From assembly GCF_003390925.1 (NCBI RefSeq), contig NZ_QUBS01000079.1, forward strand, positions 53,020 to 117,019: DNA of 64,000 nt, given 5' to 3'. A program made the position numbers and the translations under genes. Shown piece by piece: positions 52,720 to 60,991 of the stretch. The notes below the pieces were generated by a model. The model saw only the letters and a program-made list of their open reading frames with translations, did no database searches and was not told the origin of the DNA. Every line of letters starts with the position of its first letter. Position 1 is the first letter of the stretch. This DNA is from Trinickia diaoshuihuensis (GTDB taxonomy: Bacteria; Pseudomonadota; Gammaproteobacteria; Burkholderiales; Burkholderiaceae).

Positions 52720-55416
52720 ATGAAGACCGTCACGCGCTCCACCTGTTGCTACTGCGGCGTAGGATGCGGCGTGCTGATCGAAGCCGAGGATGGCCGCATC
52801 ACGGGCATCGCCGGCGATCCCGATCATCCCGCCAATTCCGGCAAGCTCTGCACGAAGGGGCGGACGCTGCCCCAGACCGTGGCCGATCACGCGGGCCGGG
52901 CCCTGCGTCCGCAGCTACGGCGCTCGCGCGAAGCGCCGCGCGAGCCGGCCGATTGGAGCATCGCGCTCGATCATGTCGCCGCGCGCTTTGCCGACATCAT
53001 CGAGCGCGACGGTCCGGACGCGGTCGCCTTCTATATTTCGGGGCAACTGCTGACCGAGGACTACTACGTCTTCAACAAGCTCGCCAAGGGGCTCATCCGC
53101 ACCAACAACATCGATACGAATTCGCGCTTGTGCATGTCGAGCGCGGTCAGCGCCTATAAGAAGGCGCTAGGCGCCGACGGTCCGCCGACCTGCTACGAAG
53201 ACCTCGAACTCGCACATACCGTCCTGTTCGCCGGCAGCAACATGCCCTATGCGCACCCTGTGTTGTTTCGGCGCTTGGAAGAAGCGAAAGCGAAGGACCC
53301 CTCGATCAAATGGATCGTCGTCGATCCGCGCCGCACCGATTTGGCCGCGCTGGCCGATCTGCATCTCGCGATCGTACCGGGCACCGACGTCGCGCTCTTC
53401 AACGGCATGCTGCACCACATGATCTGGGAAGGGGCGATCGATCCCGCCTACATCGCGGCGCACACCAGCGGGTTCGACGAACTGAAGTCGCTCGTGCGCG
53501 GCTACACGCCCGGCATGGCCGCCGAGATCTGCGGCATCGCCGAATCCGATCTGCTGACGGCGGCCCAATGGTTCGCCGCCAGCCCCGCCGCGCTCTCGCT
53601 CTATTGCATGGGACTGAACCAGTCGAGTCACGGCACCGACAAAAACCTCGCGCTGATCAACCTGCATTTGGCCACCGGGCAGATCGGCAAGCCCGGCGCG
53701 GGTCCGTTTTCGCTGACGGGCCAACCCAATGCGATGGGCGGCCGCGAAGTCGGCGGCATGGCCACGATGCTCGCCGCGCATCGCGAGATCGGCAATGCCG
53801 AGCATCGATCGCAAGTGGAATCGTTGTGGGGCGTCACCGGCTTATCGGCCCGCCCCGGCTTGCCGGCCGTCGAGATGTTCGACGCCGTCGCCGAGGGCAA
53901 GATCAAGGCCATCTGGATCGCCTGCACGAATCCGGTTCACTCGATGCCCGACATCGAGCGCGTTCGCCGGGCGCTGCGCACGGCCGAATTCGTCGTCGTC
54001 CAAGAAGCGTTCGAACAGACGGACACGGTGCCCTACGCCGATGTATTGCTGCCCGCGGCCAGTTGGGGAGAAAAGTCGGGCACCGTCACCAATTCCGAGC
54101 GGCGGATTTCTCGCGTGCGCGCGGCCGTCGAGCCGCCCGCCGAGGCCCGTCCCGACTGGTGGATCGTGAACGAAGTCGCCCGCCGGCTACAGGCGCGGCT
54201 CGCGCCGAGCCAACCGGAACTGTTCCCCTATGCGTCGCCGCAAGAGGTATTCGACGAACACCGCGCCCTCACGATCGGACGCGACCTAGACATCGGAGGA
54301 ATCTCTTACGGGCTGCTCGAACGAAACGGCCCGCAGCAATGGCCGTTTCCGGCGGGCGCCGAACGCGGCGACGCACGCCGTTATACCGACGGCCGCTTCG
54401 CCACCGCCGACGGCCGGGCTCGCTTTCATGCGCCGCGTTATCTGCCGGTGGCCGAGAGTGTCGATGCACGCTATCCGTTCCGGCTGCTAACCGGGCGTCT
54501 GCGCGATCAGTGGCACGGCATGAGCCGCACGGGCCGCGCGGGCGTGCTGTTCAACCACGCCGCGCAGGCCACGTTATCGATGCGCCGCGCGGACGCGGCG
54601 CGTCGCGGCCTCAAGGAAGGCGACCTCGTGACGGTCGCGAGCCGCCGCGGCCGGCTCGTGCTGCCGCTCGAACTGAGCGATGACGTAGCGCCCGGCACCG
54701 TGTTCGCGGCCATGCATTGGAGCGGTCAATTCCTCGCTAGCGGAGGTATCAACGAAGCAACGATCGGCGCCGTCGACCCCGACTCGAAGCAGCCCGAGCT
54801 GAAGCATGCGGCCGTGCGCGTCGAGCCCGCCAAACTGCCTTGGCGCCTCGCCGCCGCCAAGCGCGGCGATGTACTCGCGTTGCGCTCGGCCGTCCAGCCG
54901 CTGCTCGTCGAGCGACGCTACGCCTCGATTCGCATCGAGGCCGACGAATTGATCGTCGTGACCGCCGCCGATACCGATGCCGACGACGATTGGACCGAAC
55001 GCTTGCACGATGCGCTAGGATTGGCGCGTGGCGACGACCTGCTCGAATACCGCGATCCGCGCCGCGGCCGCGCGCAGCGCGTCGCTTGGCACGCACAATG
55101 CGTCGATGGCTTCTTGCTGACCGGCGACACCACGGCGGCCGCGGCGTTGATCGAGCAAATTCGAAGCGAGACGCCGTGGGAAGGACCACGCCATGCGATC
55201 GTGCTGCTCGGCGGCGACACGCCGCAGCAACGCCCGCGCGCGCCGCGCGACCGCGTGCTCTGCAATTGCAAGCAAGTGAAGCAATCGCAGATCGAGCAAG
55301 CGATTGCGAATGGCGCCGCGCTGGACGAGTTGAAATCGACGCTGGGCTGTGGCACTGTCTGCGGCTCTTGCGTTCCTGAAATCAGGCGCTTACTGACCGC
55401 GACGACACCCGCTTAG
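52720..55416 (+). CDS. nasA: Assimilatory nitrate reductase catalytic subunit (NasA/NasC type)
   Basis: 898 residues. Molybdopterin guanine dinucleotide oxidoreductase: the N-terminal CCYCGVGCGV with Cys44 in GKLCTKGRT binds [4Fe-4S]. LCMSSAVSAYKKALGADGPPTCYEDLE, FAGSNMPYAHPVLFRRLEEAK and GPFSLTGQPNAMGGREVGGMA are assimilatory nitrate-reductase signatures. The C-terminal 55 residues (VLCNCKQVKQSQIEQAI, GCGTVCGSCVPEIRR) are a BFD-like [2Fe-2S] domain that receives electrons. No Tat signal, hence cytosolic. It is 16 bp after nirD, and its stop TAG directly abuts the ATG of nasT. Confidence 0.96.
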   Translation: MKTVTRSTCCYCGVGCGVLIEAEDGRITGIAGDPDHPANSGKLCTKGRTLPQTVADHAGRALRPQLRRSREAPREPADWSIALDHVAARFADIIERDGPDAVAFYISGQLLTEDYYVFNKLAKGLIRTNNIDTNSRLCMSSAVSAYKKALGADGPPTCYEDLELAHTVLFAGSNMPYAHPVLFRRLEEAKAKDPSIKWIVVDPRRTDLAALADLHLAIVPGTDVALFNGMLHHMIWEGAIDPAYIAAHTSGFDELKSLVRGYTPGMAAEICGIAESDLLTAAQWFAASPAALSLYCMGLNQSSHGTDKNLALINLHLATGQIGKPGAGPFSLTGQPNAMGGREVGGMATMLAAHREIGNAEHRSQVESLWGVTGLSARPGLPAVEMFDAVAEGKIKAIWIACTNPVHSMPDIERVRRALRTAEFVVVQEAFEQTDTVPYADVLLPAASWGEKSGTVTNSERRISRVRAAVEPPAEARPDWWIVNEVARRLQARLAPSQPELFPYASPQEVFDEHRALTIGRDLDIGGISYGLLERNGPQQWPFPAGAERGDARRYTDGRFATADGRARFHAPRYLPVAESVDARYPFRLLTGRLRDQWHGMSRTGRAGVLFNHAAQATLSMRRADAARRGLKEGDLVTVASRRGRLVLPLELSDDVAPGTVFAAMHWSGQFLASGGINEATIGAVDPDSKQPELKHAAVRVEPAKLPWRLAAAKRGDVLALRSAVQPLLVERRYASIRIEADELIVVTAADTDADDDWTERLHDALGLARGDDLLEYRDPRRGRAQRVAWHAQCVDGFLLTGDTTAAAALIEQIRSETPWEGPRHAIVLLGGDTPQQRPRAPRDRVLCNCKQVKQSQIEQAIANGAALDELKSTLGCGTVCGSCVPEIRRLLTATTPA

Positions 55417-55992
55417 ATGTTGCGTATTTTGCTCGTCACTGATACCGACAAACCGATCGGCGAATTGCGCGAGGCGCTGGCACGCCTCGGCTACGAGATG
55501 CTGCCCGAAGCCGCCGCACCGCATAGGCTACCCAAGGTCGTCGAACGCGAACGGCCGGACGTCGTCATCATCGATACCGAATCGCCTTCGCGCGATACGC
55601 TCGAGCATCTGGCGGTGATGAACGAAACCGCGCCGCGTCCCGTGCTGATGTTCAGCCACGACGCCAACCAGCAGTTGATCCGCCGCGCCGTCGATGCCGG
55701 CGTGACCGCATACATGACCGAGGGGCTGACCGCGGACAAGCTTGCGCCGATCCTAGAAGTCGCGCTCGCGCGGTTCGCGCACGAGGAAAAACTGCGGCGG
55801 CGGCTGGCGAAGGCGGAAAGCGAACTCGAAGACCGCAAGACGATCGATCGGGCGAAGCGGCTATTGATGGAGCGCGGCAAACTCTCCGAACACGATGCCT
55901 ACGCCACGTTGCGCAAACGCGCGATGGATGCGGGCGTCCGTCTGGCCGACATCGCACGCCGCGTGCTCGAGGCGGCCGACTCTTCGAGGTAG
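55417..55992 (+). CDS. nasT: ANTAR-domain antiterminator NasT
   Basis: 191 residues. An N-terminal receiver-like domain (1-120) has Asp10/Asp11 and Asp53 (VVIIDTESPS). A coiled-coil linker leads to the ANTAR RNA-binding domain (about 128-186: SELEDRKTIDRAKRLLMERGKLSEHDAYATLRKRAMDAGVRLADIARRVLEAA), with the conserved AKxxLM and A...R+.AM elements. In Azotobacter and Paracoccus NasT binds hexaloop hairpins in nas leaders and prevents termination when freed from NasS. It starts on the base after the nasA stop, so it is coupled to the operon it should control. Confidence 0.92.
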   Translation: MLRILLVTDTDKPIGELREALARLGYEMLPEAAAPHRLPKVVERERPDVVIIDTESPSRDTLEHLAVMNETAPRPVLMFSHDANQQLIRRAVDAGVTAYMTEGLTADKLAPILEVALARFAHEEKLRRRLAKAESELEDRKTIDRAKRLLMERGKLSEHDAYATLRKRAMDAGVRLADIARRVLEAADSSR

Positions 55993-55999
55993 CAACGCC

Positions 56000-57112
56000 A
56001 TGGACATCGCAACGCCGAACGAAGGCGCACTAGAGAAAACCCATCTGCGCATCGGCTTCGTCGCCCTTTCCGACGCTGCCCCGCTCGTCGCGGCCAAGGT
56101 GCTCGAGTTCGGGCATCGGCATGGCCTCACGCTCGAGCTTTGCCGGCAGCCGTCTTGGGCGGCCGTGCGCGACAAGCTGCTCGCCGGTGAAATCGACTGC
56201 GCGCATGCGCTGTACGGCCTCGTCTACGGCATCGAGCTTGGCATCGGGGGGCCGCGCGACGAAATGGCCATTCTGATGGTGCTCAACCGCAACGGCCAAG
56301 CCATTACGCTGTCCACGCAGCTTGCCCGCGCGCTGGACCGCGAGGGCAATCTGAAGGCCGCGCTCGCCACGCTCGGAAGGACGCCGGTCTTCGCGCAAAC
56401 GTTCCCGACCGGCACCCATGCGCTGTGGCTCTACTATTGGCTCGCCACGCACGGCATGCATCCGCGCGACGACATCGAAAGCGTCGTCATTCCGCCGCCG
56501 CGCATGGTCGATGCGCTGGAGCGAGGCATGTTGGACGGTTTTTGCGCGGGCGAGCCGTGGCATGCGGTAGCCGAAGCGCGCGGGGCCGGTGAGACCGTCG
56601 TGACGACGAGCGAGATTTGGCCGAATCATCCGGAGAAAGTCTTGGCGTGCCGGCGCGAGTTCGTGCATCGCTACCCGGCCACGGCGCGCGCGCTCGTGCG
56701 CACGATGCTCGAAGCGTGCCGGTGGGTCGATACCCCCGAGCATCGCGAAGAGATTTCCGCATGGCTCGCGAAACCCGACGCGCTCGATGTGCCGCACGAA
56801 CTGATCGCACCGCGCCTCACGGGACGCGAAGGCGGCAAGCGTTATGCGCGCGCGCCGCTCGGCGTCGCATTCTTCGACGGCGGCCGCGTCAACTATCCGC
56901 GCGTCGCGGAAGGCCGTTGGTTCCTAGCGCAATACCGTCGCTGGGGATTGTGGCGGCCGTCCAGTACCGAGGCCGCCGCCGACGATGCGATCGCCGCCTC
57001 GATCAATCAAACGCAGCTATACAGCGAAGCCGCCGCCTTAGCCGGGGTACCCGCGCCTGCTACGAACGAAACGCAGGTCGATACCTTTTGCGATGGGGAG
57101 GCTTGGCGGTAG
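56000..57112 (+). CDS. nasS: Nitrate-sensing NrtA-like protein NasS
   Basis: 370 residues of the NrtA/SsuA periplasmic-binding fold, but with no signal peptide (MDIATPNEGALEKTHLRIGFVALSDAAPLVAAK), as expected for a cytosolic sensor. Conserved stretches: CRQPSWAAVRDKLLAGEIDCAHALYGLVYGIELGIGG, FPTGTHALWLYYWLATHGMHPRDDI, VIPPPRMVDALERGMLDGFCAGEPWHA and TTSEIWPNHPEKVLACRREFV. NasS sequesters NasT until nitrate or nitrite binds. It lies 7 bp after nasT, in the order nasT-nasS. No nitrate transporter gene follows in this window. Confidence 0.92.
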   Translation: MDIATPNEGALEKTHLRIGFVALSDAAPLVAAKVLEFGHRHGLTLELCRQPSWAAVRDKLLAGEIDCAHALYGLVYGIELGIGGPRDEMAILMVLNRNGQAITLSTQLARALDREGNLKAALATLGRTPVFAQTFPTGTHALWLYYWLATHGMHPRDDIESVVIPPPRMVDALERGMLDGFCAGEPWHAVAEARGAGETVVTTSEIWPNHPEKVLACRREFVHRYPATARALVRTMLEACRWVDTPEHREEISAWLAKPDALDVPHELIAPRLTGREGGKRYARAPLGVAFFDGGRVNYPRVAEGRWFLAQYRRWGLWRPSSTEAAADDAIAASINQTQLYSEAAALAGVPAPATNETQVDTFCDGEAWR

Positions 57113-57156
57113 TTTGCGGTGCGGCCGCAACGGTTGCACGCTTGCGTTGGCACGCA

Positions 57157-57175
57157 TATATCACATTGAGATACA
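57157..57175. promoter_or_regulatory. Operator-like site 1 before the HPP gene
   Basis: TATATCA (57157-57163), CATTG, AGATACA (57169-57175): a degenerate copy of the palindrome before marR (58508-58526). The left arm is identical. It lies about 75-90 bp upstream of the HPP start. Confidence 0.5.
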
Positions 57176-57217
57176 ATCTCAGGCTCGCCGGGGCGGCAAT
57201 GCAACCTTCCGCCGCGC

Positions 57218-57236
57218 TTATCGATCATGTGATAGA
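57218..57236. promoter_or_regulatory. Operator-like site 2 before the HPP gene
   Basis: Read on the minus strand this is TTCTATCACATGATCGATAA (57217-57236), sharing the decamer ATCACATGAT with the palindrome before marR. It ends 11 bp before the GTG start of the HPP gene, so a bound repressor would block initiation. Confidence 0.5.
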
Positions 57237-57247
57237 AAAAATACGCC

Positions 57248-58390
57248 GTGCCTAGTCAAGCCGCCTTGCGCTGGTTCGCCAGCTTTACCCCGCAACCGAT
57301 CGCCGTTTCTTGGCGCGAGCGCTTACGCGCCTGCCTCGGCGCATTGTTGGGGATCGCGGCAACGGGCGCGTCGATGCACTGGCTGCTGGGTCCGCAAGCG
57401 CAAGTCCCGTTTTTGATCGCGCCGATGGGCGCATCGGCCGTGCTTCTCTTCGCCGTGCCGGCGAGTCCGCTGGCCCAGCCCTGGTCGTTCGTCGGCGGCA
57501 ACCTCGTCGCGGCGACGCTCGGCGTGCTCAGCGCCACGTGGATCGACAATCCTGTCCTCGCCGCCGCCGTCGCGCTTGCCGCGGCCGTCGGCGTGATGTT
57601 CGCGCTGCGTTGCATCCACCCGCCCTCGGGTGCCGTCGCGCTAACCGCCGTGCTCGGCGGCCCCGCTATTCATGCGTTGGGCCTGCGCTTCGTCATCGAA
57701 CCGGTCGCGCTGCAATCGGTCGCGCTGCTCATGTCGGCCATCGTCTATCACACGATCACCGGGCATCGCTATCCGCACGTCAGCCGCCCCGCCGCGCAAA
57801 GCACGCCGGGCATCGCGGGTGTGACGCGCGCCGATCTCGAAGCGATCGTGCGCGAACGCGGCGAGCTGCTCGACGTCGCCTCCGACGATCTCGAATCGCT
57901 CGTGCATGAAGCGCAACTGCTCGCCTATGCGCGCAGTTTCCGCGAATTGACTTGCGCCGGCATCATGTCGCGCGATGCCGTGAGCGTGACGAGCGAGACC
58001 TCGGCCGCCGCCGCTTGGCGACTACTCGAACGCCACCGCATCAAGGCGCTGCCCGTCATCGATAGAACCCGCCGCGTCGTCGGCATCGTCACGCGCACCG
58101 ATTTCGTCGGACGCACGGCATTCGGGCTGCGCGGTCCGCGCGGCAAGCGCTGGGCGATCTGGCGCAGCACGGGCGAACGGTACCGCGTCGAGGATCTGAT
58201 GACGCCGAACGTGCGCACGGTGGATCCGGACTTGCCCGTTGCCGAGTTGATCCCGGTGTTCGCCCATTACGGACACCACCATATCCCGGTCGTGGACGGC
58301 GCCCGTCGGCTCATCGGCATGATTACGCAGTCGGATCTGATCGGCGGTCTGCATCGGCAAACGCAAACGCGTCAGCTTAGGACGGCCTAG
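57248..58390 (+). CDS. HPP-family membrane protein with two CBS domains
   Basis: 380 residues starting at GTG 57248; no in-frame ATG precedes the conserved part. Residues about 20-180 are an HPP domain with four membrane segments: LRACLGALLGIAATGASMHWLL, FLIAPMGASAVLLFAVPASPLAQPWSFVGGNLVAA, ALRCIHPPSGAVALTAVLGGP (giving the HPPSGA motif). A helical linker and a CBS pair follow (about 235-370: CAGIMSRDAVSVTSETSAAAAWRLLERHRIKALPVID; VEDLMTPNVRTVDPDLPVAELI), possibly sensing adenine nucleotides. Plant HPP proteins transport nitrite, which would suit its position behind the nitrate/nitrite reductase operon, but this is inference. Confidence 0.87.
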   Translation: MPSQAALRWFASFTPQPIAVSWRERLRACLGALLGIAATGASMHWLLGPQAQVPFLIAPMGASAVLLFAVPASPLAQPWSFVGGNLVAATLGVLSATWIDNPVLAAAVALAAAVGVMFALRCIHPPSGAVALTAVLGGPAIHALGLRFVIEPVALQSVALLMSAIVYHTITGHRYPHVSRPAAQSTPGIAGVTRADLEAIVRERGELLDVASDDLESLVHEAQLLAYARSFRELTCAGIMSRDAVSVTSETSAAAAWRLLERHRIKALPVIDRTRRVVGIVTRTDFVGRTAFGLRGPRGKRWAIWRSTGERYRVEDLMTPNVRTVDPDLPVAELIPVFAHYGHHHIPVVDGARRLIGMITQSDLIGGLHRQTQTRQLRTA

Positions 58391-58507
58391 GTCTAGAAGG
58401 CGAGAAGAGCAGCACGCGGCTCCGAACGGACACGGCTTTACCGCCGCGCCCACATGGTAAGCAGTGCTAGTGTCGAAATCCTTGATCCACGGCATCGCGC
58501 GGGCATT

Positions 58508-58526
58508 TATATCACATGATGATATA
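58508..58526. promoter_or_regulatory. Perfect palindromic operator overlapping the marR -10
   Basis: TATATCACATGATGATATA (58508-58526): 7-bp arms TATATCA/TGATATA around CATGA. The right arm merges into TATAAT (58523-58528), a consensus -10 box, 30 bp before the marR ATG. Strong candidate for MarR autoregulation. Confidence 0.75.
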
Positions 58527-58557
58527 ATTCCAGGTTTCGTCCTCTCCCTCGATCCCT

Positions 58558-58974
58558 ATGAAGACTGCCGCCCCCAGCACGCTCGCCAAAAGCGATTTCG
58601 AGCAACTGTCGGAGTTCCGTTACCAGATGCGGCGCTTCGAACGCTTCTCCGAACGCGCGGCGCAAGGCGAAGGCATCACGCCGCTGCAGTACTTGCTGCT
58701 GTTGCACGTGAAAGGGTATCCAGGCCGCGAGTGGGCCACGATCGGCGAGTTGGCCGAGCGTTTGCAGGCGCAGCATCACGGCGTCGTGGCCCTGGTATCG
58801 CGCTGCGAGGCGCTCGATCTCGTCAGACGCAAAGTGAGCGAAACGGATAGGCGGCAAGTGGAAGTGCACCTGCTCAAAGCAGGCGAAACGGTATTGGCAA
58901 GACTGGCGGCATTGCACCGCGCCGAGCTTAAATCGCTCAAGGGGGCGTTCGCGGTGCCGCAAATCGATTTATGA
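58558..58974 (+). CDS. MarR family transcriptional regulator
   Basis: 138 residues. Winged helix-turn-helix dimeric regulator: FRYQMRRFERFSERAAQGEGITPLQYLLLLHV, TIGELAERLQAQHHGVVALVSRCEALDLVRRKVSETDRRQVEVHL. The recognition helix lies at about 70-85 and the wing carries ETDRRQ in place of the usual DPxDRR. It precedes clcA by 13 bp and has a perfect palindrome over its own -10 box. Similar sites lie before the HPP gene, so it probably represses both itself with clcA and the HPP gene. Its effector is unknown. Confidence 0.9.
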   Translation: MKTAAPSTLAKSDFEQLSEFRYQMRRFERFSERAAQGEGITPLQYLLLLHVKGYPGREWATIGELAERLQAQHHGVVALVSRCEALDLVRRKVSETDRRQVEVHLLKAGETVLARLAALHRAELKSLKGAFAVPQIDL

Positions 58975-58987
58975 CCTTGATGACGCT

Positions 58988-60781
58988 ATGAGCACCGACC
59001 ATCTCGATCCAAACAAGCGGGACTTTTCCGCCAACGCACGGCTACCCGGAATCTGCGCCTTGGCCGCCGTCATCGGCGTACTCGGCACCCTCGCGGCGGT
59101 GGTACTGCTCAAGCTTATCTACCTGTTCACGAACGTGTTCTTTTTCGGCACGTTCTCGTTTGCGAATCATTCCCCGGCCGTGAACAAACTCGGCCCCTGG
59201 GTCGTGCTCGTGCCCGCGCTGGGCGGGCTCATCGTGGGGCTCATCGCCCGCTTCGGCTCCGAGAAGATTCGCGGCCACGGCATTCCCGAAGCGATCGAAG
59301 CTATTTTGTTCGGCAAAAGCCGCATGTCGCCGAAAGTCGCCGTGCTCAAACCGCTTTCGTCGGGGGTCGTGATCGGCAGCGGCGGGCCGTTCGGCGCCGA
59401 AGGTCCGATCATCATGACGGGCGGCGCATTGGGCTCGCTGCTCGCGCAGTGCGTGAAGGTGACGGCGGCCGAACGCAAAACGCTGCTCGTCGCCGGCGCG
59501 GCCGCCGGCATGACCGCCGTGTTCGGCACGCCCGTCGCGGCCGTGCTGCTCGCCGTCGAGTTGCTGCTGTTCGAATGGCGCCCCCGCAGCTTCCTGCCTG
59601 TGGCGCTGGCCTGCGCCGTCGCGGGATTTCTGCGCGCCATTTGGTTCGGGGTGGGCCCGTTGTTTCCGCTCGAAACCGCGCCGCCGGGCGCCATTTCGCT
59701 ACTGTCGTGCCTGATCTTGGGCGTGGCGAGCGGCGCGCTCGCGTCGGGACTGTCGGTCGCGCTGTACGCCACCGAAGACTTGTTCGGCAAACTGCCGCTG
59801 CACTGGATGTGGTGGCCGGCGATCGGCGGCCTCGCCGTCGGTATCGGCGGCTGGATCGAGCCGCGCGTACTCGGGGTCGGCTACGACGTCATCGGCGACT
59901 TGCTCCATCAGCAACTCGCCGTCAAGGTCGCCGTTGCGATCCTCGTCGTGAAAGCGATTATCTGGGTGATCGCGCTCGGTTCCGGCACTTCGGGCGGCGT
60001 GCTCGCGCCGTTGCTGATGCTCGGCGCCGGCCTCGGTATCGTGATGGGACCGCTCCTGCCGGGACATGAAGCAGCCCTGTGGCCGCTCGTGGCGATGGCG
60101 GCGACGCTCGGCGCAACGCTCGGCGCGCCGCTCACCGCGATCGTCTTCGCGTTCGGTCTCACGCACGACGCGAACGCGCTTCTGCCGTTACTGGCAGCCA
60201 CGCTCGTCGCGCACGGGTTCACCACCGTCGTCATGCGACGCTCGATCATGACCGAAAAGATCGCTCGGCGCGGATACCACATCTATCGCGAATACGGCGT
60301 CGATCCGCTCGAGCGTCATCATGTCGACGAAGTGATGACGCGCGCGGTCGAGACCATCGATGCCGACGTGCCGGTAAGCGAAGCCTTGTCCACCTTTTTC
60401 GGCCCGAGCCAAACGCATCGCGCCTACCCGGTCGTGCGCGGCGACCGGCTTGCCGGTATGGCCGATCGCGCGACGCTCGCCGCATTGGTCGATGCGGCCG
60501 GCGAGGCCCCCAGCGAAACGCGAATCGGCGACGCCCTCGCGGCGAACTCGGTCACCGTCGCCCTGCCCGGCGAAACGTGCAAATTGGTCGCGGCACGCCT
60601 CGCCGTGCATGGACTCGAGCGCATGGCGGTCGTGGCCGATCGCGACTCGATGAAACTCGTGGGCATCGTCTCGCGCAGCGACCTCGTCAAACCGTCGCGC
60701 ATGCACTTCGAGGAAGAGCAGAAGAAGGAGCGGTTCCGCCGCGTCGCTTGGCGGCCGGTGAAGCGTCGCGGGGGAACGTGA
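58988..60781 (+). CDS. ClC-family chloride channel/transporter with CBS domains
   Basis: 597 residues. Residues about 20-420 carry the ClC membrane domain. The selectivity sequences are GHGIPEA (for GSGIP), GSGGPFGAEGPI (for GKEGP/GREGP, with the gating glutamate retained but the Arg/Lys replaced by Ala) and GSGTSGGVLAPLLMLGAGLG (for GxFxP). A CBS pair occupies about 435-570 (VDEVMTRAVETIDADVPVSEAL; MAVVADRDSMKLVGIVSRSDL), and the tail is basic. It moves chloride or another anion such as nitrate or fluoride; the altered motifs leave specificity open. Co-transcribed with marR. Confidence 0.92.
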   Translation: MSTDHLDPNKRDFSANARLPGICALAAVIGVLGTLAAVVLLKLIYLFTNVFFFGTFSFANHSPAVNKLGPWVVLVPALGGLIVGLIARFGSEKIRGHGIPEAIEAILFGKSRMSPKVAVLKPLSSGVVIGSGGPFGAEGPIIMTGGALGSLLAQCVKVTAAERKTLLVAGAAAGMTAVFGTPVAAVLLAVELLLFEWRPRSFLPVALACAVAGFLRAIWFGVGPLFPLETAPPGAISLLSCLILGVASGALASGLSVALYATEDLFGKLPLHWMWWPAIGGLAVGIGGWIEPRVLGVGYDVIGDLLHQQLAVKVAVAILVVKAIIWVIALGSGTSGGVLAPLLMLGAGLGIVMGPLLPGHEAALWPLVAMAATLGATLGAPLTAIVFAFGLTHDANALLPLLAATLVAHGFTTVVMRRSIMTEKIARRGYHIYREYGVDPLERHHVDEVMTRAVETIDADVPVSEALSTFFGPSQTHRAYPVVRGDRLAGMADRATLAALVDAAGEAPSETRIGDALAANSVTVALPGETCKLVAARLAVHGLERMAVVADRDSMKLVGIVSRSDLVKPSRMHFEEEQKKERFRRVAWRPVKRRGGT

Positions 60782-60827
60782 TCGGAACGCGCGGGGCGCA
60801 GGCCGTGCCTCGCGGGCGGCCCCGATG

Positions 60828-60852
60828 GCACCGCCGTTCGTCGAGGCGGTGC
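60828..60852 (+). terminator. Hairpin after clcA
   Basis: GCACCGCC (60828-60835), 9-nt loop, GGCGGTGC (60845-60852), a perfect 8-bp stem 47 bp after the clcA stop, followed by only TT. Likely transcript end or processing hairpin. Confidence 0.45.
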
Positions 60853-60991
60853 TTCGGCCGTCACGGCGCATTTCTCCCCTTCCCGCTTGCATGACTTCCG
60901 TCGTATTGTTCGCGCCCTTCTCCCGGGCGCACAGTGCAGCCGATGCCGACCGTCGCCGGCCCCTTCGGTTCTCTGTCGAGGAAGAAACGTC

